Below the pieces are notes generated by a model, which was not told where the DNA came from, searched no databases, and saw only the letters and a list, made by a program, of their open reading frames with translations. From the NCBI GenBank assembly GCA_020310875.1, contig CM035407.1, positions 198,720,997 to 198,784,996 of the forward strand: a DNA stretch of 64,000 nt. The letters are read 5' to 3'. A program made the position numbers and the translations under genes. Source of the DNA: Ceratopteris richardii (taxonomy: Eukaryota > Streptophyta > Polypodiopsida > Polypodiales > Pteridaceae). Of the stretch, positions 21,302 through 32,601 are shown piece by piece. Each line of letters starts with the position of its first letter. Within the stretch, counting starts at the first letter, position 1.

Positions 21302-22803
21302 ACGCAATTGGGAAGCATGGGATAAAATTCAGCAGAAAGGTAGACTGCTATTAGTGTATATTTCAAAATATAGAGATGTTATTCTGAAATTAAAGAATTT
21401 AGATGACTTTCATCGTCTTCACGGTTTTGTCAGAGGACTTAACCAGCGAATTCGAAATGAAGTCAAAAGGCATGCACCTAAATCCCTAGAAGAGGTGATT
21501 AAGGTTGCCCAGATTTATGAGGATAACTCACGTCTGGATGTCCCGCAGGAAAGCAGTTATTCCCAGAAGAATAACTTTAAGCGTAAGGGCAAAGGGACTA
21601 GATCAAATGAAAGGGTGACTAAAAAACCTCGAGTTTTTAGACACGTTGTTTCTCCAGAAGATCATGATAAAGCGCAAAAAGAAAATTTGTGCTTTAAGTG
21701 TCTCAAGCCAGGACATCGTAGTCGTGTCTGTCTAGTCGGAAGAGAAAGTAAGGGAAAAGGTAAGCAGCAAATACATCTGATTCAAACTTTGGACTTGGAT
21801 GCAAATTCAAGTGCAAAGAAGGTTCAGATTATGCACTGCGACAGTACCCATTCATGTCAGATCTCCAAAAACATGTGGCAACCTCAAGAGTTTGGTCCAC
21901 ATGATTTGGTCAAGCTGCATGGATCAGTAAAAGGGCACACCATCCGGATAATGGTGGATGACTCTGCTACGCATAATTTTATCAATTATGCATTAGTTAA
22001 AAAACTAGCTCTTCCTCAGAAATCATCTCCTCATAAATACATTGTTTCCATGATGCATGGTCAAGACACCCGTGTTTGGGACACAATGATATCTAATTTG
22101 GAACTAGAAATCCAAGACTTTAAAGACACTTTGGACTTCCAAATAATGAACATGGATCGGGTAGATCTGGTATTAGGGAGAGAGTGGCTATGGAGTCTAG
22201 GACCTTCATTGATCAGGTGTTATTTTACTAATACTTTGGAATTCCAGCGTGACGGTGTAGTGTATAAAATCAAGAGTGAGCATGATGCTCCAAGTATCCC
22301 TTTGATTTCATACACTGAACTTAAGAAACTTGTAAATAAAGAAGCCAGGACTCAAGCTTTTCTTGTCCTTGGCACTGATGTAATAGATTCTGATAATATA
22401 AATCAAGTTTCTTATGTCTCGTCCTTTACTCCTCAAGAAGTTCATGTTAAATTTAACAATTTAATGAAGGAATTTAAAGATGTGTTCCCTAAGGAACTCC
22501 CCTACGGCTTGCCACCCTCTTGTGGAAACATCGATCATAGTATCGATCTGTTTCTGGGTACCAAGCCAAAATCTCAAAACCAATACCGTCTCCCCTATGT
22601 CCAGCATCAGGAGGTGGAAAATCAAATTCAAGAGTATTTGGATAAAGGATTTATCCGCCCAAGCCAGTCTCCATGGGCAGCACCCATCCTTCTAGTAAAA
22701 AAGAAAGATGGAACTATAAGACTGTGCGGAGATTATAGGGCATTAAACAATCTTACGATAAAGAACAAGTATCCCATGCCACTAGTCGAAGATCTTTTCA
22801 ATA
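21302..22803 (+). pseudogene. gag-pol: Gag C-terminus, protease and partial RT of B
   Basis: Resumes the gag frame interrupted at 10779. It contains a capsid C-terminal segment, a basic stretch and a standard zinc knuckle ([14 protein letters not shown], about 21689-21730). The protease reads [10 protein letters not shown] (about 21954-21983), where VDSGATHNFI is usual, so the catalytic triplet is altered. The RT fingers are present ([31 protein letters not shown]). The sequence then jumps at about 22803 straight into the integrase core, so the RT palm, RNase H and integrase N-terminus are deleted. The frame remains open through the junction to 22919. Confidence 0.8.
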
Positions 22804-23873
22804 GACCTAAAGGAAAGTGGGAAAGTATTTCCATGGATTTCATTTCTGAATTACCCCGCACTCAGAAAGGCTTTGATTCAGTCTGGGTTGTCGTTGATCG
22901 ATTGACTAAACTTGCTTAGTTTATTCCAGTCAAGACTACTTATAAGACTCCAGAACTTCCAAAAATATTTGTAAATCAACTTTATAGACTCTATGGTCTT
23001 CCAGTGGACATAGTTTCTGATAGAGATGCTCTATTTACAAGTCATTTTTGGTGAGCAGTCTTTAGTAGACTTGAAACTAAACTAAGTTTAAGTACAGCTG
23101 AACATCCCCAGACGGATGGACAGACATAGAAAGTCAATCAGATTTTGGAAGACATACTCAGAGCTTATGTTACTTCCAAACACACTAATTGGGAAAACTA
23201 TCTTCCATTAGCTGAATTTGCCTATAATATTGCCAAGAATTCATCAACTGAATTTAGCCCATTCATGTTGATGTATGGTTTCCAGCCTAGGTCTCCTTAT
23301 GCAGTAGGACTTCAAAATGAACGAGTTCAAGCAGCTCAAGAGTTTCTTCAAGACATGAACTTTAAGCTCAAGTTAGCTAAAGAAAATTTAAAGAAAGCTC
23401 AAGATCGTGCAAAAGCTTATGCCGATCCAAAGCGAAGAGATGTTACTTTTCAGGGTGGCAATCAAGTTTATCTTCGTATTCCTGAAAGATCGGAAAAGTT
23501 CAAGACTGGTCAATGCGCCAAGTTGTCGCCTAGATATTGTGGTCCTTTTCCAATCACCAAGAAAGTTGGTTTGTGGGCTTATGAACTACAACTTCCAGAT
23601 GATAGTTGGATTCATCCAGTGTTCCATGTTAGACGACTTAGGAAGAGTCTAACAGATTCTGATAATCTAGTTGGACAACAGGTTATACTTCCTATTCTAG
23701 TAAATGAAACTGTTCCTCATGAACCTGAAAGGATTCTTCGCACCCGAGATAAACGTACAAGAAGTCACTTGTACGAAGAGTGCTTAGTAAAATGGAAGGA
23801 TGGAACTGAAGAAAATTCCACATGGGAAAAAGTTTCCACAATCCAACGACGTTTTCCAACTTTCAAGTTTTAA
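22804..23873 (+). pseudogene. pol: Integrase and chromodomain of element B
   Basis: Integrase core from WESISMDFI (first Asp) through VSDRDALFTSHFW (second Asp), then HPQTDGQT. Stops are at 22917 (TAG), 23052 (TGA, near the conserved Trp) and 23127 (TAG, where the catalytic Glu is expected). From 23145 the frame is open to 23873. It covers the integrase C-terminus (LSPRYCGPFPI, HPVFHVRRLR) and a chromodomain of about 45 residues (EPERILRTRDKR ... CLVKWKDGTEENSTWE). In chromoviruses this domain tethers integration to particular chromatin. Its presence assigns B to the chromovirus lineage, Tekay-like by general appearance. Confidence 0.85.
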
Positions 23874-24040
23874 GTTGGTCCCAAATAAAGAAGGTTTTTT
23901 ACTTTCAAGTTTCTAAGTAAACAACCTGATTGAATGAATGCATGTTCTTCAAGTTTTAGAACATGAGGCTCGGGGGTTGCCTACAGTTATATATATAGCT
24001 TTATTTTCCAAGACGAAAATCTTTTCCAAGGGGGTAAGAA
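23874..24040 (+). other. 3' untranslated region and polypurine tract of B
   Basis: Non-coding stretch ending in aagggggtaagaa (24028-24040), the polypurine tract, immediately before the LTR. Confidence 0.75.
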
Positions 24041-24581
24041 TGTAATAAAGTAAGTCTATGATCTAGGGATCCGATGGCTTCAGACAGATCTGAAATCGGA
24101 TACCGTTTGGTCACTCGTATGTAGGACCAAAGATCTCAAGAGTAGACTCAAGCATAAGTCATGTGCTCTCATATTCAAGTAATCCACTTAGCCTAGTGGT
24201 TAAGTCTCATGGTTGTGAAGGAGGAGGTCTTGGGTTCAACTCCCATGGGGAGCATGGGGAGAGAGTTTTGCCCAAAGAACTCTAGATCCTTCTAACTCAA
24301 GTTAACGTGAGTTAACTTGAGTCCAGTGGAATTAACTCAAGAGGTGAGTACAACAACCACTAGTGGACTCTAGTGGAAGGTACTAAAGTAGTGGTCGAGA
24401 TCACTCCAGCCACTAATAGACTCTAGTGGCGGTTATGAAAGGAGTGGAGGAGATTGCACATGCACTTGTGGACTCTAGTTACATTTGTGGTCCTCATTAG
24501 TTCAAGCAGCTATATATACAGGCATAAGGTTGGGAGGAGATTCATTCATTCATGAGTATTTCCAGTCGTTACGCTATTGCA
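24041..24581 (+). repeat. 3' LTR of element B
   Basis: 541 bp, TGTAATAAAG to ...CTATTGCA. The last 186 bp match 8774-8959. TATA-like ctatatatac is at about 24509-24518. Confidence 0.85.
24183..24250 (+). promoter_or_regulatory. tRNA-like segment with A and B boxes in LTR of B
   Basis: tagcctagtggttaag (from about 24189) fits the pol III A box and D-arm, and gggttcaactcccatggg (from about 24233) fits a B box and T-arm, with typical tRNA spacing. It is a tRNA-derived segment, either a SINE head inserted in the LTR or part of the family's LTR. The region is missing from the truncated 5' LTR, so the two cannot be told apart here. Confidence 0.55.
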
Positions 24582-26892
24582 TCACCTCACCACCTGGCAC
24601 TACCACGCCTATTCCTGCCATTACCACATTCCTCATGGGAATTCCTCTCTCTCCCGGCATCCAATTTGGAGGAGTTACCAGGCCCACTTTCACAACACTC
24701 TTCACAAATATCACTTCCACCCCACCCACTGTTCCCATCTACACAATCACACACACGTTCGACACAATGGAAACATCACCAGCCACAACACCACTCCCTC
24801 CCCCCACGCAGCCTCAATCTCCCATACCCCCTCCACCTACCTCACCACTTGACTCCACAACATTCACAACTCCCTTTCCCTTCCCCATTCCACCTGCATC
24901 TTCATCTTTCCCTGCATCGTTTAATGTAAAATTAATAGTATATTCATGGCATTACATCAGTGTGTGTATCAACTTCAGAGTGAGTATCAGGCTCTCGAAG
25001 ACCGTCATCATCAACTGACTACGAATCATCAACAACTACAGAGACGGCTTACAATTATAGAAGAAGAAAATGCAGACCTCAATCAACGTTACACCACACT
25101 CGAGCAAGCTCATCAAACCCTCCTGGAGACACCCCAACCATCACAAGTGCCAGTTGTCAAACAACTCGAAGCTTTGCTAGAAGTCTACCAAGCTGATAAT
25201 CTAAGAGTCCGACGTAATTTGACTCTACTCAGAAAACACATGGCTACCGCCCTTGAAGAAAACAAGCGTCTACAGAAGCAAAACAAAGAAAACCTGGAAG
25301 CTGCCATGGAAGGCTCTCCCCACGAAATCGACCCAGAACAATTCAGAGCAGTCCCCTCAGAAACAATGAAGACAATCTTGGAAAGCTATGCAGATCTATT
25401 AGAAGCACATGACGATTTGGAAAAGGAACGGGATGCACTATGCTGCAAGCTTAGGGAACAGGAGGCACAACCCAAAGTCATAGAAACAACCACGACTCCA
25501 GAGGAAGTAAAGGCATGAATAGAGCAGGTGGGAGAATTGCAGAAGAAGTTACTGGAATAGGAAAGATAGCCCTCTCCAGTTATAGAACCAGAGCCAGATG
25601 AATTGGTACCCATTGAGGTGGACGAATCGTATGAGGAACCATATGTTCCTATGCCGATGCCAGGAGGTCAGCAAACCTCAGAAGGAATGGACACCTTGGA
25701 AGTCGAAGTACCCGAATGGCTCCAGACACTCGAAAAGACAGCAAAAACCCATGAAGATCGAGTGGCAATACAAATCCAATCAATGGCAAAATTAGAAGAC
25801 ACCATCATAAAGTCAGAGTATTTCCGTAGTATGTCTCATCATAGATGGATAGGCACCAACGACGATTAGTATGTGCCATATTGTGTACTCCTGGCAGATT
25901 ACAACTCAGAGATTCAACGACGATGTGGCAAGGCTCCAACCTTTGCCACACAATTTGGGCCCGATGATATCCCAGAGAGTGCTAAAAAAGGATCCATTCA
26001 TCAACCCACCTGGAGGATCTGTCTTCTTGAGACCTATCCAGAGATGGTTCGTACTTGGACTAACATGCCACTCTTTATTAAATACAATCCCTGTTATGTT
26101 CCAGTCTTCCGCAGACACACCTGGCCCGAATTTACCATCGCTATAAAGAACGTCAAAGGTTGTGCAAAGTGGTTAAATTATGTCTATCTAGCACCTCCAC
26201 AAGGACCTCCTACTGTTGCTTACATGATTTCTACAATCCGTCACTAGAGCATTCGACTACGGAACACACCTGATGTGATGGCACATATGTGCATGAAGAT
26301 CTTCGAATTAATGCTCATCACATTCAGGACATTCAAGAATATCAAGGACCCCCACTTTTCAGGAGTTGGCTTCATTGCAGGCAACCAAGATCTGGTATAT
26401 GACATAAGCACTACCCCCTCAATAAAGGTAGTATATGCCTGGCACACAAGAATAAAATACCTCCCAGCATGCTTCAAGCAGACCTTCGAGGAGATGTTCA
26501 TCACGGGGTTCTGGGAATATCACTCAGAAATATTTGTACCCAAGCCCTCACATCTCCTCCAACTATTCGCTGTGGAGAGAACCATCTACTCAGATCAATT
26601 GTGGGTGCCACATCCAGACGTCCGAGGTCCAGTCAATTGGGATGCATTGTTAACAGACCTAGCACGGGGACTACGATTAGAAGAACACCACCTTGCTTCC
26701 GATGTGGTTCAATATTACATCCAACGCACAGCTAGACAAGGGTCTGTCAGAGACGACAGACGCGAGAGAGGGGGGGGTGTTGGCAGTAGTCAAGGAACTG
26801 AAGGACTCACAAGACAAGGAAGCCTACGAAGGGAGTCGGAGCAAAGAGAAAGCACAAGCAAACACAGTAGTCAAAGAAGATTTGGCAAGTAG
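24582..26892 (+). pseudogene. Accessory reading frame of element A downstream of pol
   Basis: Not recognised as any known family. After element B, the 3' part of A holds a long decayed reading frame on the same strand as gag-pol. It starts with a Pro/Thr/Ser-rich segment in frame 2 (24582-24930). A frameshift near 24930 leads into frame 1. Frame 1 then runs to 26892 with only a few stops (about 25516 TGA, 25558 TAG, 25567 TAG, 25867 TAG, 26245 TAG). The frame-1 part comprises a strong coiled coil (24946-25500; heptad-like Leu/Glu/Gln pattern) and an acidic linker (25570-25690). A compact Trp/Tyr/Pro-rich C-terminal domain follows (25700-26720). No transmembrane segment or signal peptide is evident, so it does not look like a classical envelope protein. 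Its position matches extra 3' frames known in some plant Gypsy groups. The function is unknown; a structural or nucleic-acid-binding role is speculation. Confidence 0.6.
26764..26777 (+). other. Polypurine tract of element A
   Basis: gagagagggggggg directly precedes the LTR start TGTTGGCAGT at 26778. Confidence 0.85.
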
Positions 26893-27484
26893 GCCATTTA
26901 AATTTTTCATGCATCAAAGAGTTGGGCACACAAGAAGAAGGAGCAAGTAGGGAGCTCCAGGAAATGTATGTCAAAATGTTAGATGAAATCCCTACAAAAA
27001 TAGTGATTTTCATCACTAAAAACCATTGTAAATACCATTTCATATTTTTGTAGCTCCATTTTGTGCAAGCCAAGGAGTCCTTGAGCTTGAGGAGCTTTAG
27101 AAGTACCTCCCTATCAGTTTTCACATTTTTTAGACTCCGTTTGAACCTCCAAATAGGCCCTAGAACCTAATTTTTAACTAGGCCAGACACTAAGTCCGGA
27201 CAGGGCCAAAAGCTAGTGAAAAACTATAAATAGAGGAGAGAGCTCATTTTTGAGGTTAGCTTGTAATTGAACTGAACTTGTATGAGCATTTTGAAAGTAA
27301 TCTAAAAGAACTCCATTGTCTTCCTCTTTGTTCTTGCTGTGTGTGCACGTGTGTGTGTATGTGTGTGCATGTTTGTGTGCTTCTCACTCACGCACTTGTG
27401 CCTTCACTTGCTCGAGGTCATCATACCATCCTCACGTCTTCCCGGATTGACATTAAAGGAGGTGATACTCATCACTGAGCTACA
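26778..27484 (+). repeat. 3' LTR of element A
   Basis: 707 bp, TGTTGGCAGT to ...GAGCTACA. TATA box ctataaatag at about 27224-27233. A GT-rich dinucleotide stretch lies near 27346-27376. Confidence 0.9.
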
Positions 27485-28500
27485 CATGTAAATTAGGTAA
27501 GGCTCATAAGCAATCTTATTCCAAGCATGGTTTTATGTATTCAGAAAAGCTTGAGCTGGTACACACAGATGTGTGGGGACCATCAAAGTATTTCAGTATC
27601 AATGGTTCAAGGTACTATGTGATTTATGTTGATGATGCTACCAGATGGATCACTATCTATGTGATCAAAGATAAGTCAGAGGTGTTCAATACATTTAAAC
27701 ATTATCATGTGTATGCAGAGAGAATTACAGGTCATAAGTTGAAGAGACTAAGGTCAGATGGAGGGGGAGAGTATTTCTCTAATGAGTTCAGTGATTACTT
27801 GTGGAATGCAGGTATAAAAAGGGAAATTACTTGCAGGTATTCTCCTCAACAAAATGGTGTAGTAGAGAGAAGAAATAGAACTCTTGTTAAGTTTGCAAGG
27901 TCAATGATGAAGGAGAGAAATCGCCCAAATTACTTGTGGGTTGAGGCTGTAAATACAGCTACTTAGTTGGTCAATAGGTTACCATGTAAAGCTTTGCAGG
28001 GTATGACACCATATGAGGCATGGTGGGGTAAGAGACCTACTCTAGACCATTGCAAAGTATTTGGATGTTTGGCATATGCATATGTGCCATCACAATTGAG
28101 GCATAAATTGGAGCCTAAAGCTAAAAAATATGTGTTCATTGGATATGATGATAAGCAGATGGGATATAGGTTGTGGAGTCCATCCACAAAGCAATTTATT
28201 GTATCTAAAGATGTTACATTTGATGAGCAAGGTACTTGGTATGCAGGTACAATCAATATTTATGCAGGTGATGAAGAAGTTGTGACTCAAAAGAAAGGTA
28301 AATCAAAGGTTCAGATATTTGATGAAGAGGAGAACAATGAAGTGCAGGTTGAAGTTGAAGAAGTGCCAAGGTTTGATCCGGAATGTGATGAACCAGAAAC
28401 CTCAAGGAGTGGAGAACTTAGAACGTCATCAAGACACAAATGGCAACCTACAAGGTATAGCTATGACACTTCTTTTTTGGCTACCAAAGATTATGCTTAT
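27485..28500 (+). pseudogene. pol: Integrase of Copia D
   Basis: Ty1/Copia integrase core, missing its N-terminal zinc domain (left of the window because A is inserted here). It shows HTDVWGPSK with the first catalytic Asp, YVDDATRWITIY, LRSDGGGEYFSNEF with the second, and SPQQNGVVERRNRTL with the Glu, so the DDE residues are retained. A TAG at 27964 replaces the Tyr codon seen in F. After the core comes the usual C-terminal segment (GYRLWSPSTKQF) and an acidic linker to RT. Confidence 0.85.
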
Positions 28501-29244
28501 ATGATAAAGGCAGATGAAGACCCTTCTACATATGAAGAGGCAAAAGGTAAGGAAAATTGGGAGAAAGCTATGCAGGAAGAGTATAATGCATTGATGGAGA
28601 ATGAGACTTGGGATTTGGTTCCTAAACCAAACACTCAGAAGATTATTGGATGCAAATGGGTTTACGAGACAAAGAGGTTTGCATATGGAAGTGTGCCTAG
28701 GTATAAAGCTAGACTTGTTGTGAAGGGTTTTGCTTAGACATATGGCATAGACTATGATGAGACCTATAGTCCTGTGGCAAAGATGACAACTATCAGGACA
28801 CTCATAGCTATTGCTGCATGTAAAGGTTGGAAGTTATGTCACTTAGATGTGAAGAATGCTTTTTTAAATGGTTATATTTCAGATGATGTTTTCATGGAGC
28901 AACCCCAAGGATTCAGAGATGAAAGGTATCCAAATCATGTATGTAAGCTCAAGAGAGCTTTGTATGGTTTGAAGCAGGCCCCAAGGGCATGGAATTATAG
29001 ACTTGTAAAGTTCTTGAAAGAACTTGGATTCCAAGTATCTAAAGCAGATAGTAGCTTGCTTGTCAAAGCAAGTGGTGATGGGTGCATATACATGTGCATA
29101 TATGTTGATGATATAATTCTTACAGGTACAGATGAGAAAGGCATTCAAAGCCTAAAGAAGCAAATGTCAGAATCAGTGACTTGGGAGACTTGTCATATTT
29201 CTTGGGCATGGAGATCTCATACACTCAACATGGAGTGTATGTAA
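28501..29244 (+). pseudogene. pol: Reverse transcriptase of Copia D
   Basis: Copia RT: WVYETKRF, YKARLVVKGFA, LDVKNAFLNG with the first catalytic Asp, GLKQAPRAW, and YVDDIILTG with YVDD at 29101-29112. A TAG at 28735-28737 stands where F has CAA (Gln). A small deletion near 29165-29180 shifts the frame before the motif that F reads as SYFLGMEISYTQHG. The active-site residues are intact but the gene is broken twice. Confidence 0.85.
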
Positions 29245-29831
29245 CTCAAGAAAGGTATTTGAGAAACTTGTTGATCAAGTTTAAGATGAATGATTGCACG
29301 GTAGCACCTACTCCAATGGAGGTGAATCACAAATTGAGCAGATATGGAGGTGAAGAGTTCAAGGACATGAATTTATATCAGAGTTTGGTTGGTAGTCTGA
29401 TCTATGCTACATTAACTAGACCTGACTTGTCATATGCAGTTGGAGTATTATCTCAATTCATGCATTGCCCTAGGAAAGAACATTGGATTGCAGGTCAAAG
29501 AGTGTTGAGGTACATTAAGGGTACACTCAAAGAAGGTTTGTATTATGGTTTTACATCAGATACAAACATCAAGATTTATAGTGATACAGATTAGGCAGGT
29601 AATCCTGATGATAGGAGATCAACATATGGATACTTGTCTTATGTGGGAGATAAATTAATTTCTTGGTGTTCAAAGAAGCAACACACAGTTGCTTTGTCAT
29701 CTATAGAAGCAGAGTACAAAGGGATGGTTGAAGCTGCAAAGGAAGTGATATGGCTTAAGACTCTTATGAAGAGTTTTGATATCATTCAGAGTACACCCAC
29801 TATTCATGGAGATAATATGAGTTCATTGTAT
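29181..29831 (+). pseudogene. pol: RNase H of Copia D, cut by E
   Basis: Copia connection and RNase H: SLVGSLIYATLTRPDLSYAV, then YSDTD followed by TAG at 29592-29594 where F has TGG (Trp), and SSIEAEYKG with its catalytic Glu. The gene is interrupted at 29831 by Gypsy E and continues at 36604. Confidence 0.85.
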
Positions 29832-30840
29832 TGTTAGCGGCCGCCGGATTGGATTTGTATAACTGAATCTTGTTCGCACGAGCGAAAAGTTGTTACAGAC
29901 AGTTTGTAAAAGTTATATAAATCAAGAAAAGATGCGCCAGTGACGTTCCGTGGTGGATCACCAGACTGTCTGTCTGGGTGACTAAGCGAGGCGTTACTGT
30001 AGTGTTTGTTTGCATAATTCCAAGTATTCTGAGTTTATGGTCGCCTCTTGTCTTGTCTGCCGTCGACATCTGTTCTGTTTGTTAACTTTATAGACGATCG
30101 GGAAGATCACCAGACTGTCTGTCTAGTGGTTAAGTGAACATTACTGTGTTGTTGTGGAGCATTCTTGAGTATATTGCTCTTGTTCCTGTTTTGTTATCTG
30201 TCGATACCGGTCTGTTGTTTCATAGTTGTTCAGAAGATTATCCGACTGTGGTCTGAGCGAGTTATTCTGTGGAGTTTCTATGGTATTGTGCAACTAAGTA
30301 GGTGTATCGTGGTGTTGATCTTCTGGTAATACACCGTGACGTGCTGAGGAAGTCTGTGTGGTCGTGATCGTGTGTCTGGGATACTGATCTGTATTGTATT
30401 GCCTTCAGTATTGAGATCTGTCCTCCTACGGTAAAAATTAAGCTACAATAAGGATTTATTGGGTTGCGTACTGAACCTTCAGTACGATGTATCTGAACGC
30501 TTGGATTCTCTGTGTCTTCAGACATTGGTAGGATTGTGGTACCTATTCGGTAAAGATTGAACGCTTACTCTTGTTTCTAGTATTTCCAGTAAGTTATGTG
30601 CAGATGCAATATAGCATCTTAGCGTATTCGGTACATGTGGCTGAGCTAAACTGTGAACCGTAATGTCTAAGTACAACAGATTCTTGATAGAGCTCTCAGC
30701 ATCAGTCTATTGCTGTGTGTAAGTAGTTAGTTTGGGAACTAAGTATAGGGCCTCTGTCTAACAGACCCCTTCCACTCCCAAGAACCCAATAATCGCTTAA
30801 ACGCACTTCTGGCAGTTAGAAGAATAAATAGCGTTTAACA
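29832..30840 (+). repeat. 5' LTR of element E
   Basis: 1009 bp. TATA box ttatataaat at about 29912-29921. It holds three diverged internal units starting with gatcaccagactgtctgtct at 29956, 30105 and (degenerate) 30234. The last 237 bp are shared with 36363-36599. Confidence 0.85.
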
Positions 30841-30841
30841 C

Positions 30842-30859
30842 TGGCACCGTCTGTGGGAA
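30842..30859 (+). other. Primer-binding site of E
   Basis: tggcaccgtctgtgggaa starts one base after the LTR, the position and TGG start expected of a primer-binding site. It resembles the TGGCGCCGTCTGTGGG type used by plant Tat-like Gypsy elements. I cannot assign the tRNA with certainty. Confidence 0.65.
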
Positions 30860-30957
30860 GGTGGCAACAGATCAGATTGTTGCAAACCTGTTGTGGAAAC
30901 GTGACTGTAAATTTTTAATCGACAATAATAGTACGCGATTAGTACAAAAGATGATAC

Positions 30958-32601
30958 ATGCCGGTTACTCGATCCGGTGAAACGTATCCAAAGAACCGCC
31001 AGCCTGGGGTACTTAATTTACTAAAAACAACTCCGGGAGGTAGAAGTACAACTAGGTCTAACCCAGTTGTCAAGAAATTAAAGAATGTTAGTAGTGATTC
31101 CGGTCATATTCTGGTGGAACGTGCTACGCCTCTGGTAAATTCCGGTACTATTTCGGCACAGTCTGTCGAAGATATAGTAACTCCAAAATCTACCAGGACG
31201 CAGCCTGAAGTTAGTTTAACAACATTGGGTAAAGATTCAAATCTGTTTACGACTAGAAACACCTTAGCCAAAGAAATTAGTGAGGGCAAAAAAGCACCTT
31301 GTTTTGGTGAAGATTCGACACATTCCGGTGATATTTCGATAACAGTTGCTGAAAGATCGTAGTTTTCCGGCGACGGTTTACCATTCCTCGGTGAGTCTTC
31401 AGCCTAGTCACCGCTATTGGGAGTAAGCTTCCCTACATTTGACATCAAGAAGGAAGGTAGCTTGTTCGAAACCGAGATTCGAAACATATTGAACAAGATT
31501 ATCGAACCGGAAAGTGCACAGGCCGACGATACATATTCCGATAGTTCAGATATTCAGCCCCGGGATACAGAAGATAGTCACAATACAACCATCAGAGCCA
31601 TGAACGGACAACAACAACAGCAGCAACAACAACAACAGCAACAACAACAACAACTATGCCCTCCAAGGCCGACCCCAACAGGAGTAACGTACACCAAATT
31701 TGGTGGATTCCCAAGAGATGACCTGGATGCTCATGTACGCACATTTGAGATAAGTTACGCAGTGCTCAACCATCCACCTGATCCGGCGTATAAGGCTATT
31801 TTTTTCCAATCGACATTGGTCAATGAAGCAGCTAGATGGCTTACAAAATATGATATTAACCATTTCGGCACCTATGAAGCAGTAAGGGATGCCTTTTTGC
31901 AGAGATTCAGGCTAAAGAAGAATCGAGCTGAAATTTTTGACTACCTGCAAAACAATAGACAGAAGATAAGTCAAACAGTACAGGAATACGCCACTCTATT
32001 CAAGACTCATTTGAGGCAGTTACCACCAGCGCATGCCAACCTACCAGATGACGTTATTACTCAATGGTTTATCAATGGATTGACTCCACAACTTAAACAG
32101 ATACAGAGAAATAGTAACTATAATGCAAACTGCTGGCAGGCTGGACCAACACCGGAAAATCCCAATTTGCCACCACCGCGCTGTCATTTTTGTGGTGAAT
32201 TTGGTCACATTAGAAGATGTAAGGACGCAGCTGAGTATGATCAGAGGAAGAAAGAACGTCAAAACCCAATGGCTAATATGGTACAAATCACACTAGTAGA
32301 AACGCACACTGCAGTAATTCAAACCCGATCCGATAAACAACTGCAACCAACAAAAGAAATATTTGAACGAGGCATACGTGAACAACAAAGGATGTATGAT
32401 AAAGCTAGTCAATGGACCACCGTAGAACCTCCAGTGTTCCCAGATCCTATTCCGGTGACCCAGGCTCCGTTAACCGAGGAAGGAACACAACAACAGGATT
32501 CTAATTCCAGCAGCAAACACATCATCTTCAGCAGGCGCATCATCTTCAGAATTTGTGGAAAATACAATCCAATCACAAAAGGCTTGGGAAATTTTATCTA
32601 A
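30958..32601 (+). pseudogene. gag: Gag of element E
   Basis: From ATG 30958 one frame runs to 32601 with TAG stops at 31360 and 31405. The N-terminus is basic and Ser/Thr-rich. A glutamine tract of about 15 residues (31606-31654) is followed by the capsid domain (31680-32090: FPRDDLDAHVRTFEI ... WLTKYDINHFGTYEAVRDAF). The zinc knuckle CHFCGEFGHIRRC (about 32182-32220) has one residue fewer than usual between His and the last Cys. A frameshift near 32515 moves the continuation into frame 2. There it leads through the pre-protease motif (ITLPLGQLLALV, about 32608-32643) and a TGA at 32655 into protease. Confidence 0.8.

Larger units (their letters stand above)
8774..24581 (+). mobile_element. 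Chromovirus element B, interrupted by C
   Basis: A Ty3/Gypsy chromovirus inserted into element A. Its order is truncated 5' LTR, initiator-Met primer site, leader, gag (split by C), protease, partial RT, integrase, chromodomain, polypurine tract and 3' LTR. The 5' LTR copy lacks the first 355 bases of the 541-base LTR, so no left target duplication can be read. The shared 186 bases differ at about 6 positions. Confidence 0.85.
1..27484 (+). mobile_element. Gypsy element A, interrupted by B
   Basis: An LTR retrotransposon whose 5' LTR is cut by the window start and whose 3' LTR ends at 27484. Order on the plus strand: LTR, tRNA-Asp primer site, long leader with a palindromic minisatellite, one continuous gag-protease-RT-RNase H frame, a deletion junction into element B, then after B a further long reading frame, polypurine tract and LTR. 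It lies inside Copia D; the 5 bases after it (catgt, 27485-27489) would be one copy of the target duplication, the other lying left of the window. The LTR halves differ at roughly 15-17 of 622 positions by eye. The non-chromoviral RT with a GYNQ motif, and the absence of a chromodomain, suggest the Athila/Tat-like side of Gypsy; that placement is inference. Confidence 0.85.

Noticed and set aside
24485-24580. Start of the proline-rich frame inside the 3' LTR of B
   Set aside because: The first residues translate LTR sequence; only the part after 24582 belongs to element A.
29837-29844. NotI-type octamer gcggccgc, possibly a cloning junction
   Set aside because: It is six bases inside the LTR of E, whose ends are supported by a gtat target duplication and TGTTA/TAACA termini; no vector sequence surrounds it.
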